This document shows positions 32,774 to 42,226 of a stretch of DNA of 64,000 bases, piece after piece. The translations under genes were made by a program, and so were the position numbers. How positions within the stretch are numbered: position 1 is the first letter of the stretch; every line of letters begins with the position of its first letter. Below the pieces are notes generated by a model that searched no databases, was not told where the DNA came from, and saw only the letters and a program-made list of their open reading frames with translations. The stretch is from Bovifimicola ammoniilytica (GTDB taxonomy: Bacteria; Bacillota; Clostridia; Lachnospirales; Lachnospiraceae), in the NCBI RefSeq assembly GCF_025567085.1, contig NZ_JAOQJN010000011.1, positions 1 to 64,000 of the forward strand, read 5' to 3'.

Positions 32774-33577
32774 TCACTCTCTGTCTATATAAGCCTCTTG
32801 GGGACTTATATCATATTTATCTAAAATATTTTCAATCGTTCCATCTTTTCTCATATCTTCGAGTGTATCAGAAAGTTTATGTATTAACTCTTTATTTTTA
32901 TAATTATTTAGAAATGCAACACCTAATTCAGATATATATAAATTCTCATCAAGGACATAATAATCACCATTATTTTCATCGATAAACTTATTCAATGTGC
33001 TTTCATGTCCTGCAATGGCATCTACATATCCCTCTCTTAAGCATGCAAATACTTCTTTTATATCAGAAAAACTATATACATCTTCAACTTCAGGTATTCT
33101 GTTATCTAATCTCTTTAGGAAAATCTCCTCTGGTTTTCCAGTAACCTGTACGGCTATTTTCTTATCCTTAAGTCCCTCTATTGTCTTTATATTACTTTCT
33201 GCACTGACCACTATAACCTGATGACTATACATATATGGTCCTGCCCATTGATACTCATTTTCTCTTCCTGTCATCGTATAACTTCCCCAGATGCAATCAA
33301 TATTTCCTGCTTCTAATTCACTATCCTTGTTATCCCATATAATATTCTTAAATACCGGTTTGTATCCGATTCTTCTACAAGCCTCTTTCGCAAGTTCTAC
33401 ATCAATTCCTACTGTCTTTCCCTGCTCATTAATAAAATAATATGGGTCATAATTATCACTCCCGATAATTAACTGTGGTAAATCAACATCACTTTTTCTC
33501 TTTTTATTCTTATTGCAACCCACACACAAACACATAGCCACTATTCCGACACATATCGCAAATATATATTTTCTCAT
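32774..33577 (-). CDS. amino-acid-type solute-binding lipoprotein (SBP_bac_3)
   Basis: 267-aa lipoprotein: signal MRKYIFAICVGIVAM, lipobox ending CVGC at about 18-21. The SBP_bac_3 domain is recognised by GIDVELAKEACRRIGY, DCIWGSYTMTGRENEYQWAGPY and the closing ILDKYDISP. The start is set at 33577 (SD AAAGGTGG, 5-nt gap) rather than the GTG three codons upstream. No ABC permease or ATPase is nearby; the next gene is a sensor kinase, so it may present ligand to the kinase rather than serve uptake. Confidence 0.85.
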   Translation of the reverse strand: MRKYIFAICVGIVAMCLCVGCNKNKKRKSDVDLPQLIIGSDNYDPYYFINEQGKTVGIDVELAKEACRRIGYKPVFKNIIWDNKDSELEAGNIDCIWGSYTMTGRENEYQWAGPYMYSHQVIVVSAESNIKTIEGLKDKKIAVQVTGKPEEIFLKRLDNRIPEVEDVYSFSDIKEVFACLREGYVDAIAGHESTLNKFIDENNGDYYVLDENLYISELGVAFLNNYKNKELIHKLSDTLEDMRKDGTIENILDKYDISPQEAYIDRE

Positions 33578-33673
33578 ATAATCCACCTTTTTTAGTATTT
33601 TCCCATTTTACCATAGTACATTGATACATAATCAAATTAATTTTCTTAATTATACTTATAAATTGAGATATTG

Positions 33674-33699
33674 TCTATAATTTATCGACAAATTATAGG
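33674..33699. promoter_or_regulatory. inverted repeat upstream of the SBP gene
   Basis: CTATAATTT and AAATTATAG, 9-bp perfect arms around a 6-nt ATCGAC core, about 100 bp before the SBP start. Possible operator. Confidence 0.35.
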
Positions 33700-33713
33700 C
33701 AAAAATTTTACAT

Positions 33714-33862
33714 AAGCTCGTAAAAACCTTACTTGTCCAAGCAAGGCTCGTAAAAGCTCTGCTTTTCCTCGCTGCGTGGCTTTCGCCACATAAAAATCAG
33801 AAATATAAGTTCATCTTGTGAGCAAGCTCACGATGACTTCTATTCCTGATTTTTGCTTGGAC
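33714..33862 (-). repeat. composite hairpin element between spoIVB and the SBP gene
   Basis: It begins right after the spoIVB stop. Outer arms GTCCAAGCAA (33735-33744) and TTGCTTGGAC (33853-33862) enclose a long imperfect palindrome (about 33792-33852, apex TGAGCAAGCTCA), a GTGGC/GCCAC hairpin with a TTTC loop (about 33776-33789) and an AAAAGC/GCTTTT hairpin. It is more GC-rich than the flanks. No second copy is in this window; it looks like a dispersed intergenic repeat or a structured RNA. Confidence 0.5.
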
Positions 33863-35092
33863 TCAATGTTTTAGCATATTTTCTATAAAAATGCCGTAGC
33901 CTTTAGTTGAATTGTTTATGAATACATGGGTTACTGCACCGATTATCTTACCATTCTGTACTATCGGACTCCCACTCATTCCCTGAACTATGCCACCTGT
34001 CTTATCTAAGAGCTCTTCATCTGTAATCTCGATAACCATTCCCTTATTTTTATGGCTGTTAGAATAGTCTACCTTAATTATTTCAATTTCATAATCCTTT
34101 ATAGTTCCATCTACAGTGCATCTTATGATTGCTTTTCCTTTTTTTACGTCCTGTTTAAGTCCTATATCCATATACTCAAATGTACATTCATTTATAAGCA
34201 TTTCATTTGCCTGTCCAAAAATCCCATGATTAGTATTACTATTTATTGTTCCATATTCTTTGTTTTTTTCATAAGAAATAGATCCTAACAAACCACCAGG
34301 ACTTCCGTTTTTTCCTTTTTTGATTCCCCATATGTCAGCCTTATATAAAATGCCATTGATTGAGCCAAGTAGTTTACCGGTGTCCACATCACTTATACCA
34401 TGTCCTAAAGCACCGAATTTACCATCTTTTGTAATAAAAGTCAGAGTTCCTATTCCCTGCGAATCATCTCTTACCCATATACCAATCTTATATTCATTAT
34501 TTCCAACACATACAGGTGTTACTTTAACTTTTATTTCATTGCCATTTCTTCTAATTCCAAGAATAATATCCTTACTTCCATATTTGTTAATTAAAAATGT
34601 TAATTGTGATTTTGTATTAACTTCTATATCATTTAGCGAAAAAATATAATCATTTTCTAAGATTATATTTTCTGCCGGATAGCTTACATTACCGTTTGAA
34701 TCTGTCACTTTTCCAGTTCCTATAATCATTACACCATTTGTCTGTAAATATATACCTATGGGAATACCACATGGCATAATCTGTGTTTTATCAATCACAT
34801 TTACTTCCACAGTTTTTGCAGGAATTAATCCAAATATTTTCGTTTGTAAATTGTATTTTTCACTTATAAAATGTCCACTACTATTATTAGATTTAGAAGA
34901 TGCTTCAACACTTTCGGCTTTAATTTCAAAGGATACCGGAAAATGTAAATTAATTTTTGCATCCTCTGTTGAATACACATTTATCTCATCTGGTATATTA
35001 TCATTTAAGTATTTATATGAATATATTCCCGTAAAAAAGATTCCAAATATAAATAATCCAATTAATGTCTTTCTATATTTTTTTAATCTCAT
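33863..35092 (-). CDS. spoIVB: SpoIVB sporulation signalling peptidase
   Basis: 409-aa serine peptidase secreted from the forespore into the intermembrane space, where it triggers pro-sigma-K processing in Bacillus. An N-terminal membrane anchor (about 8-28) is followed by a PDZ-like domain (about 105-200) and the S55 peptidase domain, with catalytic His in GALGHGISDVDTG and Ser in GMSGSPIVQNG near the C-terminus. The start is at 35092 because GGAG lies 7 nt upstream; the frame extends 29 codons further into the hairpin shared with recN. That SD is inside the 3' arm of a long hairpin. Confidence 0.93.
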   Translation of the reverse strand: MRLKKYRKTLIGLFIFGIFFTGIYSYKYLNDNIPDEINVYSTEDAKINLHFPVSFEIKAESVEASSKSNNSSGHFISEKYNLQTKIFGLIPAKTVEVNVIDKTQIMPCGIPIGIYLQTNGVMIIGTGKVTDSNGNVSYPAENIILENDYIFSLNDIEVNTKSQLTFLINKYGSKDIILGIRRNGNEIKVKVTPVCVGNNEYKIGIWVRDDSQGIGTLTFITKDGKFGALGHGISDVDTGKLLGSINGILYKADIWGIKKGKNGSPGGLLGSISYEKNKEYGTINSNTNHGIFGQANEMLINECTFEYMDIGLKQDVKKGKAIIRCTVDGTIKDYEIEIIKVDYSNSHKNKGMVIEITDEELLDKTGGIVQGMSGSPIVQNGKIIGAVTHVFINNSTKGYGIFIENMLKH

Positions 35093-35093
35093 A

Positions 35094-35158
35094 AAAACAC
35101 TCCATTCCATATAATATTTATGTGTTCTATAAATTATTATATGATAATGGAGTGTTTT
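35094..35158 (-). terminator. recN terminator whose 3' arm is the spoIVB SD
   Basis: Perfect 13-bp outer arms AAAACACTCCATT (35094-35106) and AATGGAGTGTTTT (35146-35158); the AT-rich interior pairs almost completely. On the minus strand the 3' arm AATGGAGTGTTTTT runs straight into the spoIVB ATG, so GGAG is in the stem and the T-run is the SD-to-start spacer. Confidence 0.8.
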
Positions 35159-35165
35159 CAAACTG

Positions 35166-36857
35166 TTAATTGTTAACAAGACTCTTCATTTCTCTTGCAT
35201 TGTCTAAAACTGTTTTGGTTATTTCCACACCACCTAACATTCTGGCTAATTCATTAACGGATTCTTCATCATCAAGAAGATAAATATTTGTTTCGGTAAT
35301 ATTGTCTTTAACTTCTTTCTCAATAAGATAATGATTATCAGCCATTGCTGCAATCTGTGGTAAATGCGTTATACAGATAATCTGATGAATTTTACTTATT
35401 TCCTTCATTCGCTCTGCAACCATCTGTGCAGTTCTTCCACTTATTCCGGTATCAATTTCATCAAAAATTAATGTTTCAATATCGTCTCTCTTAGCCATAA
35501 TAGTCTTTATACCTAACATTATTCTTGATAATTCACCACCTGAGGCTACTTTACTCAATGGCTTTAAATCTTCTCCTGGATTAGTAGCAATTACAAATTC
35601 TATATCATCTCTTCCATTTTCCCTGAAATGTTCACATTTGTTAAATTCGATATTAAATCTTGCATCTAAGAAATTTAATCCTTTTAACACATTTTCAATG
35701 TTATCTGCTAATACACTTGCATTTTTCTTTCTTCTTTCAGTTAATTTTTCACTTAATTGATCAAGTTTTTCTTCAGATACTTTTATCTTATCTAAAATAA
35801 GGTTCTTTCTATTCTCTAAATCAATAAGTTTATTTAACTTTTCTTCCTGTGAATTTCTGTATTCTAAAATATTTTTAACAATATCATTATGAACTTTTTT
35901 CTGTTCATATTTTTGTCTTAAGCGGTTAAGTTCATCTAATCTTTGTTCAACAGCTATTGTCTCCTCTTCATCGAAAGACATATTATCAACGTATTCCTTT
36001 ACAGCTCTTACCGTATCCTGGCAAATGCTTTCTAAATCCATAAGACTTTCAGTTATTCCATCAATATCTTTGTCTAATTCACTTGCACTCTGTGCTGTTT
36101 TCAAGGCATTACTTATGCGGTCTGAAGTTCCATCAAAACCGCCGCCACCTAATAATTCATATACCTCATTCATCTTAAAAATTATATCTTTTGCAGATGA
36201 CATCTTCTTATAAGCTTCTTCAACTTCTTCATATTCGCCATATTTAAGATGTGCATTATCTATTTCATCTATTTCGAACTGGCAGAATGATATTTCCCTG
36301 TTTCTTGCATCATCATCAATATCATACTCTTTAAGTTCATCTTTAAGGCTCTGATATACCTGATATTCATTTTTGAGCTCATTTTTTAAATCTTTGATAT
36401 CTTCTTCTGCAAAATCGTCCAGGATTACTAACTGTTTATCTCTCTTTAATAATGACTGGTGGTCGTGCTGACCATGAATATCAATCAATAATTCCGTTAC
36501 ATTCTTAAGTGCTGAGACATTAAAAGTTTCCCCATTTACTTTAATTGTACTTCTTCCGTTCAAAATTTTTCTAGAAATAATCAATTGTCCATCCTCTTCA
36601 ATGCTTACACCCATATTATGTAATTTATCGACAATATTTCTATTCTGAAGTGAGAATACTAATTCCACTAATGCCTCTTTTTTATCATCTCTTACCATAT
36701 CCTTAGATAATTTCCCACCGAGGGCTATTAAAATCGAACCAATAATAATTGATTTACCCGCACCTGTCTCACCTGTAAGTATATTAAGTCCCTCATTAAA
36801 ATATACATCAGCTTCCTTAATCAGTGCTAAATTTCTTACATTTACATTAATTAACAT
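35166..36857 (-). CDS. recN: DNA repair protein RecN
   Basis: 563-aa SMC-like ATPase of recombination repair. Walker A GETGAGKSIIIGS (30-42) is preceded by NEGLNILT, a coiled-coil middle runs about 160-400, then the ABC signature LSKVASGGELSRIMLG and Walker B ETLIFDEIDTGISG. Length matches the family. It stands between argR and spoIVB, the usual Firmicute neighbourhood. A 25-bp gap to argR suggests co-transcription. Confidence 0.97.
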   Translation of the reverse strand: MLINVNVRNLALIKEADVYFNEGLNILTGETGAGKSIIIGSILIALGGKLSKDMVRDDKKEALVELVFSLQNRNIVDKLHNMGVSIEEDGQLIISRKILNGRSTIKVNGETFNVSALKNVTELLIDIHGQHDHQSLLKRDKQLVILDDFAEEDIKDLKNELKNEYQVYQSLKDELKEYDIDDDARNREISFCQFEIDEIDNAHLKYGEYEEVEEAYKKMSSAKDIIFKMNEVYELLGGGGFDGTSDRISNALKTAQSASELDKDIDGITESLMDLESICQDTVRAVKEYVDNMSFDEEETIAVEQRLDELNRLRQKYEQKKVHNDIVKNILEYRNSQEEKLNKLIDLENRKNLILDKIKVSEEKLDQLSEKLTERRKKNASVLADNIENVLKGLNFLDARFNIEFNKCEHFRENGRDDIEFVIATNPGEDLKPLSKVASGGELSRIMLGIKTIMAKRDDIETLIFDEIDTGISGRTAQMVAERMKEISKIHQIICITHLPQIAAMADNHYLIEKEVKDNITETNIYLLDDEESVNELARMLGGVEITKTVLDNAREMKSLVNN

Positions 36858-36882
36858 ATTTTCTCCATTCTGTAAGCACTTT

Positions 36883-37335
36883 TTAAACTCTTTCTAACAG
36901 TTTATTTAACTTATCCATTACAATCAAAGTATCATCTGTACTCTTTATCGCACACATTATCGTATCATCACCTGCTATGCAGCCGACAATTTCATTCCAT
37001 TCCATAGCATCTAATGCTGCTGCGACAGCCATCGCCATTCCCGATACAGTCTTAATAACTAAAATATTCTGTGCCATTGCCATTGAAACAAAACCATCCT
37101 TAAGTATTCTTATATACTTATCATTCATTTCATAAAGATTGCCCTGCAATACAACATATTTCTGCTTGCCATCAACAGACTGCTTTATCAGTTTCAACTG
37201 TCTTATGTCTCTTGAAACAGTTGCCTGTGTAACATTATAGCCACATTTATTAAGTAAATCAGCTAATTCATCCTGAGTTTCGATGTCATACTGATTAATT
37301 AATTCAATGATTTTACTGTGACGTTCTAATTTCAT
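36883..37335 (-). CDS. argR: arginine repressor ArgR/AhrC
   Basis: 150-aa regulator with an N-terminal winged helix (SKIIELINQYDIETQDELAD, then YNVTQATVSRDIRQLKL) and a C-terminal arginine-binding oligomerisation domain with CIAGDDTIM. ATG 37335 has GGAGG 9 nt upstream; the frame opens 13 codons earlier without support. It lies next to recN as in Bacillus and Clostridium. Arginine genes are not in the window. Confidence 0.95.
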   Translation of the reverse strand: MKLERHSKIIELINQYDIETQDELADLLNKCGYNVTQATVSRDIRQLKLIKQSVDGKQKYVVLQGNLYEMNDKYIRILKDGFVSMAMAQNILVIKTVSGMAMAVAAALDAMEWNEIVGCIAGDDTIMCAIKSTDDTLIVMDKLNKLLERV

Positions 37336-37387
37336 CTTTGCTAACCTCCATTCTCTAAATATATTTGAAATCAAAAATCTGAGTTTA

Positions 37388-38245
37388 TTAATTCATTTTA
37401 TTATGCAGCACTTCAACAAAACTCATTCTGTTTAATTTCATAATCTTTGTGCTGAGATGCGATTTACTAACCTCTATTATATCTCCTGCTTTCAATATAA
37501 ACGAAGAATTTCCATCGAAATATGCTTTAGTATCATTATCATCCGAATGTCTGTTAGAACAGATTTCAATTTTAATATCCGAATCAGCTGATAATACTAT
37601 ACTTCTCTGACTTAGTGTATGAGAGCAGATTGGAGTAATTACCATTATATTTGCACACGGTTCTAAAATTGGTCCACCCGCCGAAAGATTATATGCTGTT
37701 GAGCCAGTTGGAGTAGCAATAATTACCCCGTCTGCACTATAGAGATTTAAGTATTCATTATTAACATAGATTTTAAAATCTATTACCCTTAAGTTACCAG
37801 CTCTGCCAAACACTATGTCATTAAGAGAAATATCTTTATATACTACCTTGCCATCTCTGTATACTGAACCACTTAACATAATTCTTGACTCTATTTTGCA
37901 TTTATTATTCATAATCATTTCAAGGGTTTCTTCTAGATTATCCTGTTCAATTTCAGCAAGGAATCCTAAATGTCCCATATTTACTCCGATTAATGGAATA
38001 TCTAAGGTTCTTAAATCTCTCGCTGCCTGAATAAGTGTTCCATCTCCACCTATTACAATAATACAATCTGTATCTTTATCCACGTCTTCAGGATTAGTGT
38101 ATCTCATATTAACATTTTTCTGAGTTGATGGCATCGAATTTACCTTGCAGTCCATATTATGACTTTCAAGAAAACTCACTATTTTCTTTGTTGTTTTAAA
38201 TTCATAATCCTTTGAAACATTAGAAACTATATAAAATTTTTTCAT
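37388..38245 (-). CDS. nadK: NAD kinase
   Basis: Phosphorylates NAD to NADP. The 285-aa protein has IVIGGDGTLIQAARDL (GGDG catalytic motif, about 61-76), NMGHLGFLAEI and the TPTGSTAYNLSAGGPIL motif. Length is normal. It is 52 bp upstream of argR in the conserved tlyA-nadK-argR-recN order. The 155-bp spacer before it holds two copies of CTATATGTAGT (around 38340-38370) in very AT-rich DNA. Confidence 0.97.
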   Translation of the reverse strand: MKKFYIVSNVSKDYEFKTTKKIVSFLESHNMDCKVNSMPSTQKNVNMRYTNPEDVDKDTDCIIVIGGDGTLIQAARDLRTLDIPLIGVNMGHLGFLAEIEQDNLEETLEMIMNNKCKIESRIMLSGSVYRDGKVVYKDISLNDIVFGRAGNLRVIDFKIYVNNEYLNLYSADGVIIATPTGSTAYNLSAGGPILEPCANIMVITPICSHTLSQRSIVLSADSDIKIEICSNRHSDDNDTKAYFDGNSSFILKAGDIIEVSKSHLSTKIMKLNRMSFVEVLHNKMN

Positions 38246-38400
38246 CTATTCTCAATTCCTTATATTGGTTAAAGTAACATAGCATATATTTTAGAATATA
38301 TCATTGTATATAGCTATATATCTGTATGATATTTTAAACCTATATGTAGTTTTTATAACTATATGTAGTCTTAATGCATAACAGATTAAATATTTGTATT

Positions 38401-39213
38401 TTATTTATCAAGTGTATCATGGGCTTTTTCGACAATTTTATTAATTAAATCTAAATCTGTTTTATTAATAGTATCTGCATTTTCTCCCTTTTCAATATGA
38501 AGTAAATATTCTATATTTCCTTCAGGTCCCTTTATAGGTGAAAAATCAAGATTTAATACATTAAAGCCTATGCTTTTAGCAAACTCGACAACCATTTCGA
38601 TTACTTCTATATGTACTTTCTTATCACGTACAACACCCTTTTTACCGACTTTCTCTCTGCCTGCTTCAAACTGCGGCTTAATAAGACATACAACCTGTCC
38701 ATTGTCAGCAAGAAGATTTCTTACGGGTCCTAAGACTTTAGTAAGTGATATAAACGATACATCAATTGATGAAAAATCTATTAAATCAGGAATATCTTCA
38801 TTCGTTACATATCTGATATTCGTTTTCTCCATACATACAACTCTTTCGTCCTGCCTTAATTTCCATGCAAGTTGTCCATGTCCTACATCGATTGAATACA
38901 CTTTCACTGCACCATTTTGAAGCATACAATCCGTAAATCCACCTGTCGATGCACCAACGTCCATACAGATTTTGCCATCTATGCTTACCTCGAAATTCGC
39001 CATTGCCTTTTCAAGTTTAAGTCCACCCCTGCTTACATATTTAAGGGTATTTCCCCTGACTTCTATTATGGCTTTTTCATCAAATGTCTGTCCAGCTTTA
39101 TCTTCTCTGTTATTATTTACAAACACATTTCCACTCATTATTATGGCTTTTGCTTTCTCTCTTGACTCTGCAAAACCACCTTTAACAAGCAGTACATCTA
39201 ATCTTTCTTTCAA
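38401..39213 (-). CDS. tlyA: TlyA-family rRNA 2'-O-methyltransferase
   Basis: 270-aa protein with an N-terminal S4 RNA-binding domain (about 3-60, RLDVLLVKGGFAESREKAKA) and an FtsJ-like SAM methyltransferase domain (CMDVGASTGGFTDCML at about 83-98, IDVGHGQLAWKLR, IDVSFISL). TlyA methylates 16S/23S rRNA in mycobacteria; Firmicute homologues are less studied. It is 18 bp downstream of dxs. Confidence 0.93.
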   Translation of the reverse strand: MKERLDVLLVKGGFAESREKAKAIIMSGNVFVNNNREDKAGQTFDEKAIIEVRGNTLKYVSRGGLKLEKAMANFEVSIDGKICMDVGASTGGFTDCMLQNGAVKVYSIDVGHGQLAWKLRQDERVVCMEKTNIRYVTNEDIPDLIDFSSIDVSFISLTKVLGPVRNLLADNGQVVCLIKPQFEAGREKVGKKGVVRDKKVHIEVIEMVVEFAKSIGFNVLNLDFSPIKGPEGNIEYLLHIEKGENADTINKTDLDLINKIVEKAHDTLDK

Positions 39214-39231
39214 TTTAAAACCTCCGTATGC

Positions 39232-41097
39232 TTAGTCCATATCAATATTTTTCTGGATTTTATTCAAAATTGTTTCTTTATCAAGTCCTATTTCACTCTT
39301 CAAAATCTCGATATTACCATGTTCTACATAGACATTTGGTATTGCAATATTTATCACCTTATATTTTAGGTTCATATCTCTTGTAATTCTTAAAACTCTT
39401 TCACCAAAACCACCATTTAATACATTTTCTTCCATGGTAACGATTAATCTGTGGTTTTCATTCAGATTTTCTAATAGTTTTTCATCAACCGGCTTAACAA
39501 ATCTTGCATTTACGAGTGATACACTATAACCTTTTTCTTTTAATGCCTCTCTTATTTCGATTGCGACCTCAACCATTGAGCCTACTGCTAATAATGCAAT
39601 ATCTTTTTCTTTATATATTATTTCACTTTTACCATATTCTATAGGCGAATTAAATTCTTTAAGGCCATCATAGGCTGTTCCTCTAGGATAACGGATTGCC
39701 AATGGGTGATTAAAATTTCTTGAATATTCTATTACTGCTGCCAGCTCATATCTGTTCTTCGGAGCAAATATATTCATATTAGGTATATTAGATAAATATG
39801 ATAAATCAAATATTCCCTGATGTGTCTCGCCGTCAGCACCTACTAGTCCTGCCCTGTCTACCATAAATATAACTGGTAGGTCCTGAATACATACGTCATG
39901 TAATATCTGGTCGTATGCCCTTTGTAAAAATGATGAGTATATGGCAACATATGGCTTCATTCCTGCTGCTGCAAGTCCTGCCGCATAAGTTACTGCATGT
40001 TCTTCTGCAATTCCAACATCAAAGAATCTCTCTGGATATGTCTGCATAAATTTCTTAAGACCGGTTCCATCAGGCATTGCTGCTGTAATTGCTGCAACAG
40101 CCTCATCTTCTTTTGCAAGTTTAACAATTCCTTTTGCAAATACATCTGTATATGTCGGTTTCTCTTTCTTAGTAAGTGGTAAACCTGTCTGGATGTTAAA
40201 TGGCTCTACTCCATGGAAACTTGATGGATGCTTTTCGGCAGGAATATAACCCTTACCTTTCTTAGTAATTACATGAATTAATACCGCATGGTCTAACTTC
40301 TTAGCTTCACTTATTATCTTCACTAATTGGTTAATATTATGTCCATCAACCGGTCCAAGATATGTTATTCCCATATCTTCAAATAACATTCCGGGAATTA
40401 CCAACTGTTTAATACTACTTTTTGTCTTCCTGATCTTAGTTACTAACTTGCCACCGATTGCAGGAATCTTATTAAGAACATCAACTACACCATTTTTAAG
40501 TTCATTATATGCTTCTCCGGCTCTTAGATTGCTTAAATATGTTGACATACCGCCTACATTTTCCGAAATAGACATATTGTTATCATTAAGAATTATAATA
40601 AAATTACGCTTTAATCTGGCTGCATTATTAAGTCCCTCATATGCCATTCCACCCGATAATGCACCATCGCCGATTACTGAAACTACTGTCCCTTTTTTTC
40701 TCATAATCTCATTTGCTGTAACTATTCCAAGTCCCGCTGAAATTGATGTGGAACTATGACCTGTATCAAAACAGTCACATTCATTTTCTCTTCTCTTTGG
40801 AAAACCACTCATTCCACCATAACTTCTTAATTCATCAAAGCCTTCTTTTCTTCCGGTTAAAATTTTATGAGTATATGACTGATGGCCAACATCAAATATT
40901 ATCTTATCTTCTGGCAAATCTAGTGCTAAATGCAATGCCATGGTTAGTTCAACCACACCTAAGTTAGATGCTAAATGTCCACCGTTCTTACTTATTACCT
41001 CTATTAGAAAATTACGAATTTCATCTGCTAATTCATCATATTCTTCTTTAGGTATATCCTTTATATCGTTAACTTTATTAATTTTATCCAGAACCAT
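39232..41097 (-). CDS. dxs: 1-deoxy-D-xylulose-5-phosphate synthase
   Basis: ThDP enzyme joining pyruvate and glyceraldehyde-3-phosphate to DXP, the precursor of MEP isoprenoids and of the thiamine thiazole ring. The 621-aa protein has the ThDP motif GDGALSGGMAYEGLNNA ... NDNNMSI around 143-175, DVGIAEEHAVTYAAGL with the catalytic Glu, and the C-terminal transketolase domain. It is 11 bp after ispA, and its product feeds both IspA and ThiG encoded in this window. Confidence 0.97.
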   Translation of the reverse strand: MVLDKINKVNDIKDIPKEEYDELADEIRNFLIEVISKNGGHLASNLGVVELTMALHLALDLPEDKIIFDVGHQSYTHKILTGRKEGFDELRSYGGMSGFPKRRENECDCFDTGHSSTSISAGLGIVTANEIMRKKGTVVSVIGDGALSGGMAYEGLNNAARLKRNFIIILNDNNMSISENVGGMSTYLSNLRAGEAYNELKNGVVDVLNKIPAIGGKLVTKIRKTKSSIKQLVIPGMLFEDMGITYLGPVDGHNINQLVKIISEAKKLDHAVLIHVITKKGKGYIPAEKHPSSFHGVEPFNIQTGLPLTKKEKPTYTDVFAKGIVKLAKEDEAVAAITAAMPDGTGLKKFMQTYPERFFDVGIAEEHAVTYAAGLAAAGMKPYVAIYSSFLQRAYDQILHDVCIQDLPVIFMVDRAGLVGADGETHQGIFDLSYLSNIPNMNIFAPKNRYELAAVIEYSRNFNHPLAIRYPRGTAYDGLKEFNSPIEYGKSEIIYKEKDIALLAVGSMVEVAIEIREALKEKGYSVSLVNARFVKPVDEKLLENLNENHRLIVTMEENVLNGGFGERVLRITRDMNLKYKVINIAIPNVYVEHGNIEILKSEIGLDKETILNKIQKNIDMD

Positions 41098-41108
41098 ACT
41101 GTCACCTA

Positions 41109-42005
41109 TTACTTCTTTCTGTATATCAAACTTTCTATTAATTCAGTTAAGAATTCATTTTTGTTATCAAAACTGTCGATAATTCTAAGTGCTTCTTCTG
41201 ATAATTCTTTAACTTTCTGCGATGCTCCATCAATTCCTAAGAGATTAACATATGTAGATTTATGATTTTTCTCATCACTTAGAACATTCTTGCCAAGTAC
41301 TTCACTCGTACTTGTTACATCTAAAATGTCGTCCTGGATCTGAAATGCTTTACCTATATAACTTCCGGCTTTCTCAATTAACTTAATGTCATTTTCTCTG
41401 GCACCTGCTAAAGCTGCTCCCATCATCATCGAAGCTTCTATCAATGCACCTGTCTTTAATTCATTAATATAATCGAGTGTATCTATATCTATCTGCCTAT
41501 TTTCATTTTTAATATCTACAACTTGTCCACCGATCATCCCAAATACGCCTGCTTTTCTACTTAGAATATCAAGTGCCATTAATGCATTCGCAGTATTTTC
41601 ACTGTCTTTGACACCTTGAATACCTGTCTCAAAAGCATAATTAAGTAAAGCATCGCCTGCAAGGATTCCCATTCCCTCGCCAAATACTATATGAGTTGTC
41701 TTTTTACCTCTTCTATATTCGTCATTATCCATCGCTGGCAAATCATCATGTACTAAGGAATATGTGTGAATCATTTCAATGGCACACATAAATTTATCAG
41801 CTTCTTTGTCATCACCGCCAAAAAGTCTTAAACATTCTAATAACAGCATAGGCCTTAATCTCTTGCCGCCTGCTAATATACTGTAATTCATAGCATTAAA
41901 AATTTCTCTCTGAAGATACTTTTCATCATTTTCATCGCATAACTGTTTATTTATTATTTCTTCTATATATTCTACACGATTTAAAAGTTCTTTATTAAAA
42001 TCCAT
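41109..42005 (-). CDS. ispA: farnesyl/geranyl diphosphate synthase
   Basis: 298-aa all-trans prenyltransferase. First aspartate-rich motif HDDLPAMDND at about 86-95, second QIQDDILD near 227-234, with GGKRLRP before them. Length fits FPP synthase. The ATG overlaps the xseB stop (TAATG), indicating translational coupling. Position between xseB and dxs is the conserved Firmicute order. Confidence 0.95.
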   Translation of the reverse strand: MDFNKELLNRVEYIEEIINKQLCDENDEKYLQREIFNAMNYSILAGGKRLRPMLLLECLRLFGGDDKEADKFMCAIEMIHTYSLVHDDLPAMDNDEYRRGKKTTHIVFGEGMGILAGDALLNYAFETGIQGVKDSENTANALMALDILSRKAGVFGMIGGQVVDIKNENRQIDIDTLDYINELKTGALIEASMMMGAALAGARENDIKLIEKAGSYIGKAFQIQDDILDVTSTSEVLGKNVLSDEKNHKSTYVNLLGIDGASQKVKELSEEALRIIDSFDNKNEFLTELIESLIYRKK

Positions 42006-42199
42006 TACTCGTTATTACCTCCGATAATCTCTAATTGTTTTTCAACCTTGTCGATTTTGTCGTTACAGGTTTTACATAACTTTATTCCCTGATTATATAA
42101 TTTGAAAGATTCTTCTAATGAAATATCTTCTCTATCCATTTTTGCAATTATATCGCATAATTCATCTAATGATTGTTCTAATGTCTTAGCTTGAGCCAC
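42005..42199 (-). CDS. xseB: exodeoxyribonuclease VII small subunit
   Basis: 64-aa protein with the XseB pattern: SLDELCDIIAKMDREDISLEESFKLYNQGIKL (key segment LEESFKLYNQG) and a charged tail. It forms a multisubunit nuclease with XseA, encoded 27 bp upstream. Its stop overlaps the ispA start. Confidence 0.95.
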   Translation of the reverse strand: MAQAKTLEQSLDELCDIIAKMDREDISLEESFKLYNQGIKLCKTCNDKIDKVEKQLEIIGGNNE

Positions 42200-42226
42200 G
42201 TCTGACCTCCATAATCATAATTTCAT

